A DNA stretch of 64,000 nucleotides from Nonomuraea africana (GTDB lineage: Bacteria; Actinomycetota; Actinomycetes; Streptosporangiales; Streptosporangiaceae). The stretch covers positions 5,022,001-5,086,000 of the forward strand of contig NZ_JADBEF010000001.1 in NCBI RefSeq assembly GCF_014873535.1, written 5' to 3'. Positions 15,141-23,637 of the stretch are shown piece after piece. The notes beneath the pieces are model-generated. The model searched no databases. It saw only the letters and a program-made list of their open reading frames with translations, and was not told the DNA's origin. The translations under genes and the position numbers were made by a program. Every line of letters starts with the position of its first letter. Position 1 is the stretch's first letter.

Positions 15141-15532
15141 ATGGTCACCGGGCCGATCGAGGACAAGCGGCGCTATCGGCAGTACAAGGCACGCACGCAG
15201 CGGCTTCCCGCCACCTATCACACGGCGATCGATGCGCTGCAGCGGTACCTGCGGTTCTTCAGGCCGTCGGATAAGGCGGACAGCCTGCTGGCGACGCTGG
15301 AGGATCTCGCCGATCTGTTCGAGCAGAGCGCGGCGAACGGAACCCCGCTCCGCGAAGTCGTCGGGGGGACCCGGTGGAGTTCGCCGAGGCGTTGCTTGCG
15401 AACTACCCGCAGGGTCAGTGGATCAGCCGGGAGCGGGAACGGCTGACCAACGCCATCAATCGCGCCATCAATCGCGCCATCGATCGCGTCACGGGCGACA
15501 AGCCCGTGACGAAACAGAGAACGGATATCTGA
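15141..15532 (+). pseudogene. DUF1048 protein, frameshifted
   Basis: The N-terminal frame (PIEDKRRYRQYKARTQRLPA, LLATLEDLADLFEQSAANGT) is in phase to about 15365. There a run of six G lacks one base. The C-terminal part continues in another frame as DPVEFAEALLANYPQGQWIS and ends at TGA 15530-15532, directly followed by the ABC gene ATG. A possible upstream start at GTG 15090 is cut off by an in-frame TAG at 15129. DUF1048 proteins pair with PadR regulators; their role is unknown. The homopolymer makes a sequencing error possible. Confidence 0.7.
15449..15490 (+). repeat. 12-bp tandem repeat in DUF1048 tail
   Basis: AATCGCGCCATC occurs at 15458-15469 and 15470-15481 with diverged copies on each side, coding for repeated AINR units. 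It is a short in-frame expansion within the broken DUF1048 gene. Confidence 0.7.
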
Positions 15533-16360
15533 ATGACAGCCAATAAGGTCCGAGGGCCTGTGATCCACGTGCAGGGCCTGGAGAAGTCGTACAAGGAGCT
15601 GCAGGTGCTGCGCGGCGTGGACTTCGACGTGGCGCGGGGCAGCATCTTCGCCCTGCTCGGCTCGAACGGGGCGGGCAAGACCACGGTCGTGAAAATCCTG
15701 TCCACGCTGCTCAAGGCCGACGCCGGGACGGCCCGCGTCCACGGCTTCGACGTGTCCACGCAACCGGCGGACGTGCGGGAGTCGATCAGCCTGACCGGGC
15801 AGTTCGCCGCCGTCGACGAAATCCTCAGCGGGCGCGAGAACCTCGTGCTGGTCGCCCGGTTGCGGCACCTCAAGAATCCCGGCAAGATCGCCGATGACCT
15901 GCTGGAGCGGTTCTCGCTGACCGACGCGGGCGCGCGGAAGGTGTCGACGTATTCGGGTGGCATGCGCCGCCGCCTCGACATCGCGATGAGCCTCATCGGC
16001 AATCCGCCGGTCGTCTTCCTCGACGAGCCGACGACCGGGCTCGACCCCCAGGCGCGCATCGAGGTGTGGCAGGCCGTCAAGGAACTCGCCGACCGGGGTA
16101 CGACGGTGCTGCTCACCACGCAGTATCTGGACGAGGCCGAACAACTCGCCGACCGGATCGCGATCCTGCACGAGGGCCGGATCATCGTGAACGGCACCTT
16201 GGCCGAGCTCAAGCAGCTGCTCCCGCCCGCCAAGGTCGAATACATCGAAAAGCAGCCGACCCTCGAGGACGTCTTCCTCACCCTCGTCGGTGACAACGGC
16301 AGGAACGGCACGCCGGCCATGACCGCAACGTCGGCACGGACGCGTAAGGAACAACGATGA
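15533..16360 (+). CDS. ABC transporter ATP-binding protein (DrrA-like)
   Basis: A 275-residue ATPase subunit of an ABC-2-type exporter. It has Walker A GSNGAGKT at 43-50, signature SGGMR at 141-145, Walker B VVFLDEP at 160-166 and the switch His replaced by Gln (TTQYLDEAEQLADRIAIL), as in DrrA proteins. The C-terminal extension (VEYIEKQPTLEDVFLTLVGD) is typical of drug-resistance ATPases. ATG 15533 directly follows the DUF1048 stop, and the gene overlaps its permease by four bases. It likely exports a hydrophobic drug or lipid. Confidence 0.9.
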   Translation: MTANKVRGPVIHVQGLEKSYKELQVLRGVDFDVARGSIFALLGSNGAGKTTVVKILSTLLKADAGTARVHGFDVSTQPADVRESISLTGQFAAVDEILSGRENLVLVARLRHLKNPGKIADDLLERFSLTDAGARKVSTYSGGMRRRLDIAMSLIGNPPVVFLDEPTTGLDPQARIEVWQAVKELADRGTTVLLTTQYLDEAEQLADRIAILHEGRIIVNGTLAELKQLLPPAKVEYIEKQPTLEDVFLTLVGDNGRNGTPAMTATSARTRKEQR

Positions 16361-17118
16361 CCAAGCATTTCTTCGGCGACACCGCCGCCCTGCTGGGACG
16401 ATCCCTGCGCCACATCACGCGCAGCGTGGACACCATCATCACGACCACGATCATGCCGATCGCCATGCTGCTGCTGTTCGTCTACGTGTTCGGCGGCGCG
16501 ATCAACACAGGGTCGGAGTCGTATGTGAACTACCTGCTGCCCGGCATCCTGCTCATCACGGTTGCTTCGGGCATCGCCTACACGGCATTCCGGCTCTTCC
16601 TGGATATGAAGAACGGCATCTTCGAGCGATTCCAGTCCATGCCGATCGCGCGGTCGTCCGTGCTGTGGGCGCACGTGCTGACCTCGCTGGTCGCCAATCT
16701 GATCTCGCTTGTGGTCGTGATGCTCGTGGCCCTGCTCATGGGCTTCCGCTCGGGGGCGGGAGTGCCGGCGTGGCTCGCGGTCGCCGGCATCCTGATCCTG
16801 TTCACCCTGGCGCTGACATGGATCGCCGTCATCCCCGGCCTGTCCGCGAAGACCGTGGACGGCGCGAGCGCGTTCTCCTACCCGCTCCTCTTCCTGCCGT
16901 TCCTCAGCTCGGCCTTCGTGCCCACCGACACCATGCCCGGCCCGGTGCGCGCCTTCGCCGAGCACCAGCCGGTGACCTCCATCGTCAACGCCATCCGCGA
17001 CCTGTTCACCCAGCAGCCGGTCGGCACCGACATCTGGATCGCCCTGGCCTGGTGTGTCGGCATCCTCATCGTCGCGTACGCCTTCGCCATGAACACCTAC
17101 CGCCGCAGAATCGCCTAG
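16357..17118 (+). CDS. ABC-2 type permease (DrrB-like)
   Basis: A 253-residue permease with six predicted helices. It starts in a 4-base ATGA overlap with the ATPase gene. The segments SVDTIITTTIMPIAMLLLFV, GILLITVASGIAYTAFRLFL and the ABC-2 signature region PLLFLPFLSSAFVPTDTMPG plus FAEHQPVTSIVNAIRDLF are characteristic of the DrrB/ABC2_membrane family. With the upstream ATPase it forms a complete two-gene exporter at the inner membrane. The PadR remnant upstream suggests that the original drug-responsive control is lost. Confidence 0.9.
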   Translation: MTKHFFGDTAALLGRSLRHITRSVDTIITTTIMPIAMLLLFVYVFGGAINTGSESYVNYLLPGILLITVASGIAYTAFRLFLDMKNGIFERFQSMPIARSSVLWAHVLTSLVANLISLVVVMLVALLMGFRSGAGVPAWLAVAGILILFTLALTWIAVIPGLSAKTVDGASAFSYPLLFLPFLSSAFVPTDTMPGPVRAFAEHQPVTSIVNAIRDLFTQQPVGTDIWIALAWCVGILIVAYAFAMNTYRRRIA

Positions 17119-17193
17119 GTAGCTGTCTCCTTAGACCGATCAGTCAGCAATTTCGGTGGCGCGGTGCCACCACCTCGCCACGGAGGAGGCCGG

Positions 17194-17799
17194 ATGCCGG
17201 CAGATCCGCCCAGCTCACCCGCGCTGCGCGCGTCCGACGCGGACCGCGACCGGGTCACCGAACTGCTGCGCGCCGCCGTCGCCGACGGCCGGCTCGACCC
17301 GGTCGAGTTCGACGAGCGGCTGGACGTGGCGCTGGCCGCCCGCACCATCGACGTGCTGGCCCCGCTCATCACCGATCTGATCGCGGTGCCAGGCGGCGAC
17401 GGCGCACTCACGCTGCCGTTCGCTGGGACGCCGGCCGAGCCGGCCGCCGAACTGCTCACCATCAATGAGCGGCACGGCTCGGTGCGCCGTGACGGCCGGT
17501 GGACTCTGCCGTACCGGCTGGCGCTGCGCACCGCGTGGTGCGACGTGATGCTGGACCTGACCAGCGCGGTGCGCAGCGCGCCCGAGCTGGTCATCGAGCT
17601 GCGGGTGCGCGGCGGCAACGTGGAGTTAGTCCTCGCGCCGGGCATGGTGGTGGACGCCAACGAGCTGTCGGTGCGGCACAGCAACCTCGCGATCAGCAGG
17701 GACGCGGGCGACAACACGCCGGAGACGCTGCAGGTCCGCTTGGTAGGCCGAATGCGGCACGGCCGGCTCGACACCCGGTGGCAGACGCCGCGCCGGTGA
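17194..17799 (+). CDS. DUF1707 domain-containing protein
   Basis: A 201-residue protein with an N-terminal DUF1707 motif (LRASDADRDRVTELLRAAVA and GRLDPVEFDERLDVALAART), a short helix pair common in actinomycete membrane and regulatory proteins. The C-terminal half is beta-rich (NVELVLAPGMVVDANELSVR) and resembles cell-wall-active antibiotic-response domains. There is no membrane segment. GGAGGAGG at 17182-17189 is an excellent ribosome binding site for ATG 17194. It sits 75 bases after the ABC permease and ends before a strong terminator. The function is unknown. Confidence 0.75.
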   Translation: MPADPPSSPALRASDADRDRVTELLRAAVADGRLDPVEFDERLDVALAARTIDVLAPLITDLIAVPGGDGALTLPFAGTPAEPAAELLTINERHGSVRRDGRWTLPYRLALRTAWCDVMLDLTSAVRSAPELVIELRVRGGNVELVLAPGMVVDANELSVRHSNLAISRDAGDNTPETLQVRLVGRMRHGRLDTRWQTPRR

Positions 17800-17804
17800 C
17801 GCGG

Positions 17805-17836
17805 CAGGGCCCGGATACCGCGGTATCCGGGCCCTG
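17805..17836 (+). terminator. Perfect 16-bp-arm terminator palindrome
   Basis: Bases 17805-17820 (CAGGGCCCGGATACCG) and 17821-17836 are perfect reverse complements, six bases after the DUF1707 stop. This is a loop-poor actinomycete-style terminator. Confidence 0.7.
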
Positions 17837-17938
17837 ACATCTCGCACGTGGTGCGGGCGCGCCGCCGTGCTACGGCCTGTCATTTACGACGGCACCGCCG
17901 CCGACGAACCGTTCTTCCTGCTCATCCCCTAAACCCCT

Positions 17939-18547
17939 GCCGCCGTGCCCGAACCCCCGACCGCACCCGGGCGCTGGCCCGCGGCGACGTCGACACGCTG
18001 CTCACGGCCCCCGTCCTGGCCCTGCGTGAGCGCACCCTGTTTCGGCTGCTGTACGAAAGCGCGGCCCGGGCCGAGGGTCCTGGCCCTCGACGTCGACGAC
18101 CTCGACCTGCGCAACCGCCGCGCCAAGGTACGGCGCAAGGGCGGCGCGGTCGACGTCATCGTCTGGCGCACCGCCACCGCCCGACTTCTGCCCCGTCTGC
18201 TGGACGGCCGCCGCACCGGCCCGGTCTTCCTGACTGGCCGCCGCGCCCGGGTGGAGCTCCCCCCGGGCGACGTGGATGTCGCCTCCGGCCGGGCCCGGCC
18301 GACCTACCGCCGCGCCGCCGAGCTGTTCGAGACCGCCACTGCCGACCTGCCCGGCGGTCCATGGGCCCTGCATCAACTGCGCCACAGCGCGCTCACCCAC
18401 GCCGCCGAAGACGGCGCCAACACCTCCACCCTGCTGGCCTACTCCGGCCACACCTCGGTCGCCTCGCTGGCCCGCTACGCGCGCGTCTCTCCTGAGGCGC
18501 TTGCCCGTTGGCAGGAAAGCCGTGACCCGGCGGCCCGCCGGCACTGA
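17939..18547 (+). pseudogene. Tyrosine recombinase (XerC/integrase-like), frameshifted
   Basis: The catalytic half of a tyrosine recombinase. Frame one reads RGDVDTLLTAPVLALRERTL and LFRLLYESAARAE (arm with the first catalytic Arg position). After one extra G near 18076, frame two continues VLALDVDDLDLRNRRAKVRR, the HQLRHSALTHAA box (catalytic His and Arg) and GHTSVASLARYARVSPEAL with the nucleophile Tyr. It ends at 18547. The N-terminal domain is absent. It is a dead integrase, possibly from the element whose tRNA-like end lies at 23395-23434. Confidence 0.75.
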
Positions 18548-18847
18548 GCCCGGGGTCGAGGAACCGGCGGACAGCCGTTGGCGCTGAGAGTGATCATGCA
18601 TGGCAAACAAGCACGATCTTGGAGGAGTCAAGCCCACCGATGCGGGCAACGACTGATGGTCACGCTGACGGCGCCAGGCAGATCGCCTTGCGCGACGACG
18701 CCCACGGCGAGGTGTACTGAGACACTGGGGTCACCAAACAGGGCGCCTCCTCAGTCGCCAGATACGTCCTCACCCTGGTCGCCAAGTGCATCATGAAGAC
18801 AACCAGCGCCTACGTCTGTCAAGGCCAGCCCGCACTATCGTTGCGGC
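18548..18847. other. Gene-free stretch
   Basis: About 300 bases between the recombinase remnant and the phosphotransferase gene. A short reading RQIALRDDAHGEVY near 18675-18720 has good codon bias and a stop; it may be the tail of a lost gene. No regulatory motif is clear. Confidence 0.3.
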
Positions 18848-19707
18848 ATGAACACCCCGGCGGCGGAAGCCCACATCGACGACGACCTTGTGGACCGCCT
18901 GATCCGCACGCAGTACCCGGATCTGGTGGGCCCGCTTACCCCCGTCGCCAACGGCTGGGACAACATCATCTACCGCCTGGGGACGGACCTGTCCGTACGG
19001 CTGCCGCGCCGCCAGGTTGCCGTCGACCTCATCGTCAACGAGCAACGCTGGCTGCCGGTCCTGGCCGAGTACGTCGAGGTCCCGCTGCCCATACCCGTCA
19101 GGGCCGGCATGCCCGGCGAGGGCTACCCGTGGCCGTGGACGATTGCGCCCTGGTTCGAAGGCCGCACGGTTGCCGACGTGCCGCCGTCCGACCGCTCCAG
19201 CATCGCCGTCCCGCTGGCCGACTTCATGACGGGCCTCCACCGGCCCGCACCGCCTGATGCACCGCGTAATCCCGTCCGCGGCGTCCCGCTCGCCGCCCGC
19301 GACGAAGCGGTACGGCAACGCCTACAGTCCATTCCCCGATCAGCTGAGCTCCTCCCCCTCTGGGAGAAACTGGCCGCCCTCCCGCCCTGGCAGGGCCCCG
19401 CGCTCTGGCTCCACGGCGACCCGCACCCGGGAAACCTCCTACTCGACGGGGAAGGGCTGGCGGTGTCCTGGACTTCGGCGATCTCACCAGCGGCGATCCC
19501 GCCACCGACCTGGCAGCCGCGTGGCTGGTGTTCGACGAGAACGCGCGCGAGGTATTCCGATCACGCGTGGACGCCGACGAGGTGACCTGGGAGCGCGCAC
19601 GGGGCTGGGCCCTTGCCATGGGCACTGCTCTGGTCGTCTACTCGGCCGATAACCCCAGCATGGCGGCCATTGGCGATCACGTCCTCGACCAGGTGCTTCT
19701 CGCCTAG
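18848..19707 (+). pseudogene. Aminoglycoside phosphotransferase family protein, frameshifted
   Basis: A near-complete APH/choline-kinase-fold protein. Frame one gives VANGWDNIIYRLGTDLSVRL (nucleotide loop and Lys/Arg strand), ADFMTGLHRPAP and the catalytic LWLHGDPHPGNLLLDGEGLA (HGDxxxxN). One base is missing at about 19470. The metal-binding VLDFGDLTSGDPATDLAAAW and the rest follow in the next frame to TAG 19705-19707. With that single base restored it would be about 286 residues, normal for the family. Either a recent inactivation or a sequencing error. The substrate is unknown. Confidence 0.8.
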
Positions 19708-19976
19708 AGGTGTTACGCAGCACCCGATAGAGCACGGTCAGACAACGGCGGTAGCTCGGAGACTGGATCCGGGGATGGGCGCCCAGCACCTTCTGAGAGA
19801 GGATTCATTGCAGCGCCCGCCGCAACGACGGCTTGTTCATGCGATCGCACCGACAATCCGACCAGCCGTTTCGAGCCCATTCCAAGATCATCCTGGGTAA
19901 TTCTGTCCGGTGCACTGTTCCGCGATCAACGCGCTGACCTCCGCAAACGCCGCCACTCCGGCAGCCATCTCGCATT

Positions 19977-20290
19977 GTGTACGTTTTATGGCGATTCGGC
20001 GAGCTCGCCGCCCGCGCCGAGGACCAGGCGGCCGCCATCGCCGCGCTGTACGACGAGATCCGCCAAGGCGATCACGCGGTGCGCCGTACCGGCTTCGGAC
20101 TGGTCCGGCTCGCCGCCCGCCCGGCCGACGCCGGTGTGGCGCCGTGGGGCGTGTGCCCCCGAACACGGCAACACCCTCACCTCAACCGGAGGCCTGACAC
20201 GGTGTCATGCCCGGAGGGTGTGACCGCACCTGGGGTAGCGTGTGCTGGAGCTGCTCGCCCAACGTCTCCTTGAGAATGGTCTCCGACGGT
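19977..20290 (+). pseudogene. Remnant of a small Cys/His protein of mobile-element type
   Basis: Frame one reads VYVLWRFGELAARAEDQAAA and YDEIRQGDHAVRRTGFGL. An extra C near 20158 moves the frame to PEHGNTLTSTGGLTRC, and a further shift gives MPGGCDRTWGS. Together they restore a pattern (CPEHG...C..PGC.RTW) of small zinc-binding proteins I associate with actinomycete integrative elements. Two frameshifts make it a pseudogene. Bases 19708-19976 and 20291-20429 show nothing else. Confidence 0.4.
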
Positions 20291-20429
20291 TCCATGACCT
20301 GTGAGCCGGGACAGGAGGTCGTGGGCGTTTGGACCTGTCGGGACTGAAGATCATGCGGTGGCCGGGATCGACGATATCGCCGCCGTCGGCTCAAGGCGAT
20401 GGCTCGGCGCCGTAAATGCCGGCGACCGC

Positions 20430-21050
20430 CTACTCGAAGAGAGACGAGTCTCCGGTGCCTCGGCGGAGGATCTCAGGCTCGCCCTGCGAGAAGTCGACGA
20501 CCGTCGTCGGGGTGGCGCCGCATTCGCCGGAGTCGATGACGGCGTCCACCACATGGTCGAGCCTCTCCTTGATCTCCCAGCCCTGCGTCAACGGCTCGGT
20601 CTCGTCGGGCAGCAGCAGGGTGCTCGACACCAGCGGTTCGCCGAGCTCGGCCAACAGTGCCTGCGTGACGACATGATCGGGGATCCGGACGCCGACCGTC
20701 TTCTTCCGGGGATGCAGCAACCGCCGCGGCACCTCCTTGGTCGCGGGCAGGATGAACGTGTAGCCACCGGGGGTCGCCGCCTTGATCGAGCGGAACAGCG
20801 CATTGCTTACATGGACGAACTGGCCGAACTGGGAGAAGCCCCTGCAGACCAGGGTGAAATGGTGGTCACTGCCGAGGCTGCGGATCTCCCTGATGCGCTC
20901 TATGCCCTCCTTGTTGCCCAGCCGGCACCCCAGCGCGTAGCACGAGTCCGTCGGGTACGCGATCAGCCCGTCCGCATGCAAAAGCTCGACCACCTGGCTG
21001 ATCAGCCGAGGCTGCGGACTGTCCGGATGCACATCGAAATACTTCGCCAC
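20430..21050 (-). CDS. L-threonylcarbamoyladenylate synthase-like protein (YciO type)
   Basis: A 206-residue YrdC/Sua5/YciO-fold protein. The pocket motifs [20 protein letters not shown] (residues ~30-49) and the Lys/Arg-rich nucleotide site are present, as are [20 protein letters not shown] and [20 protein letters not shown]. True TsaC makes the threonylcarbamoyl adenylate used for the t6A tRNA modification; YciO-type paralogues carry this fold but may have another role. The SxTLLLPD and [18 protein letters not shown] ends match YciO more than TsaC. It is complete, stands alone and is surrounded by remnants. Confidence 0.85.
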   Translation of the reverse strand: MAKYFDVHPDSPQPRLISQVVELLHADGLIAYPTDSCYALGCRLGNKEGIERIREIRSLGSDHHFTLVCRGFSQFGQFVHVSNALFRSIKAATPGGYTFILPATKEVPRRLLHPRKKTVGVRIPDHVVTQALLAELGEPLVSSTLLLPDETEPLTQGWEIKERLDHVVDAVIDSGECGATPTTVVDFSQGEPEILRRGTGDSSLFE

Positions 21051-21603
21051 ACCCAGAGCTTAGGAGCGGAGACTTCACCGTGACACACGACCCACAAAGG
21101 CTGCCTGGAGGTGCCGGGCAAGGTCACGTCCGGCAAAGCGAAGCCTTCGTCGAGGCAGCGGCGAACTCGGCGGCCCTGGCGGCCTGCGGGACGGGCGTGG
21201 CGGAAGGCCCTGATGGCTCCAGACTGCAACGGCGCGCACGGGGATCGGACTGTTGGGCATGGCGAAGCCCGCGGCAGTCCAGTGGCGTTCGCCGCTAATG
21301 ACGAAAAGCACTCCCTGTTCAAGAGCGCTCACGGCAAGCGAGACAGCCGGCCAGGGATCTTCCCGGGCATCATGGCAAAGGTAACGGGGCTGGCCGCAAT
21401 GGCTGCCGCCACCACTTCCAATGTCGGCCGCATACGCTCTTCCATCTCGACTGCAGAAACTCGCAGATATTTGCAAGCCGGATCAGATCCGAGAACGAGA
21501 ATGTGCTCGAAGCGGTGAAATCTACTCGGTGCTCGTGTGGGCGACCAGAAATGAATTCCAGCTTCGTTGTCGTGGAGCGAGACGTCGAGGTTGGTGTACC
21601 CCC

Positions 21604-21716
21604 GTTCAGCACCTGGGCTGACAGGTGCAGGCCTTTGGCCAACTGTCGGAGGAGTTCCGCGCTCGGCGTGCGCAGAGCACGCTCCACCTGACTCGACTCG
21701 GATAGGGGGTGCAGGC
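21604..21716 (-). pseudogene. XRE-type helix-turn-helix fragment
   Basis: The minus strand reads LSESSQVERALRTPSAELLR, then QLAKGLHLSAQVL, the recognition-helix half of a Cro/C1-type DNA-binding domain. It has no start or continuation. In the rest of 21051-22016 the minus strand has a coding-like stretch near 21215-21365 (LAVSALEQGVLFVISGERHW) that I cannot identify. Confidence 0.5.
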
Positions 21717-22016
21717 CTTTGTTGTGGCAGCGGGAGCTTCCGGCTGGCTTTTTGTCTGGTGAGTCATGCGCGGGTCCTGGCCGAGGCTGGATGCGAGTCC
21801 TCTCGGGGTTGCCTTGATCACGACAGACTCCATAGTTACACATAGTAGCAATAGATTGCTCTATGTAGAGTTGCTGGATCTGCGGAGCCAGAACCACGCA
21901 CTCCTGCCCCGGGATCGTAAAGGCAGGCGCGATGGCCAACGAGACTCCTGTGCCGCTGGACCCGGCGAGCTTGGAGGCGTGGATCTACCTGCTTCCCCAT
22001 CTCACGAGACCTTCCG

Positions 22017-22634
22017 TCAGCGCTCCACTGACCCTCCCGCTCCGGTCCCCTGGTGACCACCGTGCGCGACCGTGAGCCAGGTGATGAGGTGCTCCAGCGC
22101 GGCGGTCGCACTCTCGCCGGAGGCGTCGACCTCGGGCACGAGGTCGGAGGCAGCCCGTCGTAGTTCGACCCAGCCCAGGTAGGCGGCATAGGCGGTGACC
22201 GCTTGGCGTCTGGCCGGTGCGGGCGCCAGACCCAGGTCGGTATAGAGGTCGGTGAGGTAGGCGATCCTCTGTTCGGTGACCCTGCGCAGGATCGGGGCGA
22301 CCCGCGGGTGGTCGGCGTGGGCGACGATCGCGGGCTCCAGGCCGCTGATGTCCCCCTCCCCCAGCGCGGTGGAGAACAGGGCCGCCAGCCTCTGACGAGG
22401 GTCGGAGATGTCCTCCAGTTGCGAGATCAGGGCCGTGGTGTGGTCGGTCTCCCACCGTTCGAGCGCGGCGGTCAGCAGCGCGTCGCGGTCTTTGAAGTGC
22501 CAGTAGAAGCTGCCGCGCGTGGCTCCCAGTTCACCTGCCAAGGCGTTGACCGAGACAGCGGCCACGCCGCCGCGGGCCATCGCTTGTAGGGCCGCAGTAG
22601 ACCAGTCGTCAGGGGTCAGGTGCCTTTTCACCAT
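22017..22634 (-). CDS. TetR/AcrR family transcriptional regulator
   Basis: A 205-residue TetR repressor. Its helix-turn-helix occupies residues ~10-55 (VSVNALAGELGATRGSFYWH ending FKDRDALL), and the C-terminal all-helical domain matches the TetR_C type with the LYTDLGLAPAPARRQAVTAY segment. ATG 22634 aligns with the family and leaves a 62-base gap to the divergent DUF3995 gene. That gap carries the palindrome TGTATGG-N5-CCATACA, a probable operator for autoregulation and control of the neighbour. The inducer is unknown. Confidence 0.85.
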   Translation of the reverse strand: MVKRHLTPDDWSTAALQAMARGGVAAVSVNALAGELGATRGSFYWHFKDRDALLTAALERWETDHTTALISQLEDISDPRQRLAALFSTALGEGDISGLEPAIVAHADHPRVAPILRRVTEQRIAYLTDLYTDLGLAPAPARRQAVTAYAAYLGWVELRRAASDLVPEVDASGESATAALEHLITWLTVAHGGHQGTGAGGSVER

Positions 22635-22647
22635 GCCCGTACAGTAG

Positions 22648-22677
22648 TGTATGGTCACGCCATACAAGGGTGTATGG
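22648..22677. promoter_or_regulatory. TetR operator
   Basis: TGTATGG (22648-22654) and CCATACA (22660-22666) form a perfect 7-bp inverted repeat around TCACG. A third half-site TGTATGG lies at 22671-22677. It is centred between the divergent TetR and DUF3995 starts. Confidence 0.65.
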
Positions 22678-22696
22678 AAGGGAAAGTGGGATCACC

Positions 22697-23143
22697 ATGA
22701 CGCTGATGAAACTCGCTGGTGGAACGGCTGCGCTCGGCCTGGCCGCCGTCGGGGCGCTGCACGCAGTCTGGACATTCTCGCCCTGGCCTCTGGCCAGTCG
22801 GGCCGACTTCGCCCGCACGGTCGTCGGGGTTGCCGAGGCCGACGCTCCGGGACCAGGTTTGACGGCCGCGGTGGCAGCGGCACTCGGGACCGCCGGCTTC
22901 CTCGTCGCCGCACAGGCCGGCCTGGCTCCCCGCGTGCTGCCCACCCGGCTCGGCACTCTGGCCACATGGGCCATCGCGGGCGGGCTGCTGCTACGCGGCG
23001 GAGCGGGTCTGGCCACCTCCGCACTCGCCAAGCCCACCGATTACACCCGCTGGGACCTGGTGGCCTACTCCCCGCTGTGCCTGACACTCGGCGCCCTAAC
23101 GGCCTACATCGCCACCTCAGCGACCAAGCAGGGTCAGCCATGA
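22697..23143 (+). CDS. DUF3995 domain-containing membrane protein
   Basis: A 148-residue protein with four predicted helices and the DUF3995 pattern: ALHAVWTFSPWPLASRADFA near the N-terminus, then two hydrophobic hairpins and the final DLVAYSPLCLTLGALTAYIA. GGGAAAG at 22680-22686 is a modest ribosome binding site for ATG 22697. It is divergent from a TetR gene with a clear operator between them, so it is probably induced by a small ligand. The function is unknown. Confidence 0.75.
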   Translation: MTLMKLAGGTAALGLAAVGALHAVWTFSPWPLASRADFARTVVGVAEADAPGPGLTAAVAAALGTAGFLVAAQAGLAPRVLPTRLGTLATWAIAGGLLLRGGAGLATSALAKPTDYTRWDLVAYSPLCLTLGALTAYIATSATKQGQP

Positions 23144-23394
23144 CCCGCCGGATTCCCCGCTTGGCGATCCCCTGATCGGCGTGCACTTCCTGGTGGGCGT
23201 GCCGGCCTGGAGCACCTTCGGGACATGGTCCCGCACGGATCCACCAAGCCAGAACTCCGGCTCTCAGCGCACTGCAGCAGTCGTTCCCGATCACTGGTAG
23301 AACAGCACACAGGCCCCTGGTGGAGATGGTTGCTCTTGGTCGACAACCCTTCTACCAGGGGTCTTCCTGCTTCTGGATCAAGAACGATGATCCC

Positions 23395-23434
23395 GGGCGG
23401 GTGGGACTTGAACCCACGACCCACGGATTATGAG
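23395..23434 (-). other. tRNA 3'-half remnant (possible att site)
   Basis: The minus strand reads the anticodon loop CTCATAA (anticodon CAT) followed by TCCG, a five-base variable loop and an intact T arm (GTGGG-TTCAAGT-CCCAC) ending in CCGCC. The 5' half of the anticodon stem does not match, and no D arm or 5' acceptor strand exists. It is therefore the 3' half of a tRNA-Met/Ile2-like gene, as left by integrative elements that recombine in tRNA genes. The rest of 23144-23597 holds only two GAGCAACC repeats (23554-23561, 23565-23572). Confidence 0.55.
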
Positions 23435-23637
23435 AATCCTCGGCTAATGTCGCACGGTGTCGCGATGTGCCGTTTTATATGGCTCTGGGTGCGATTTTCT
23501 TCGCCGTTGTGTTGGGTGCTGTCAATGCGTGCCGGGCCGTATCCCACACACGCGAGCAACCGCCGAGCAACCACGTTTCCTTTACCGTTAGCCTTAGGTG
23601 TCATTTGTCCGCATGTGCATCATCGCCGAGCAGGGCC

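Noticed and set aside
15449-15490. CRISPR-like array
   Set aside because: The 12-bp units are directly tandem, in-frame and without spacers.
15141-15532. Programmed frameshifting in DUF1048
   Set aside because: The six-G run could be slippery, but no stimulatory structure is evident and the upstream in-frame stop and PadR loss suggest simple decay or sequencing error.
23395-23480. Complete tRNA gene
   Set aside because: No D arm or 5' acceptor strand pairs with the preserved 3' part.
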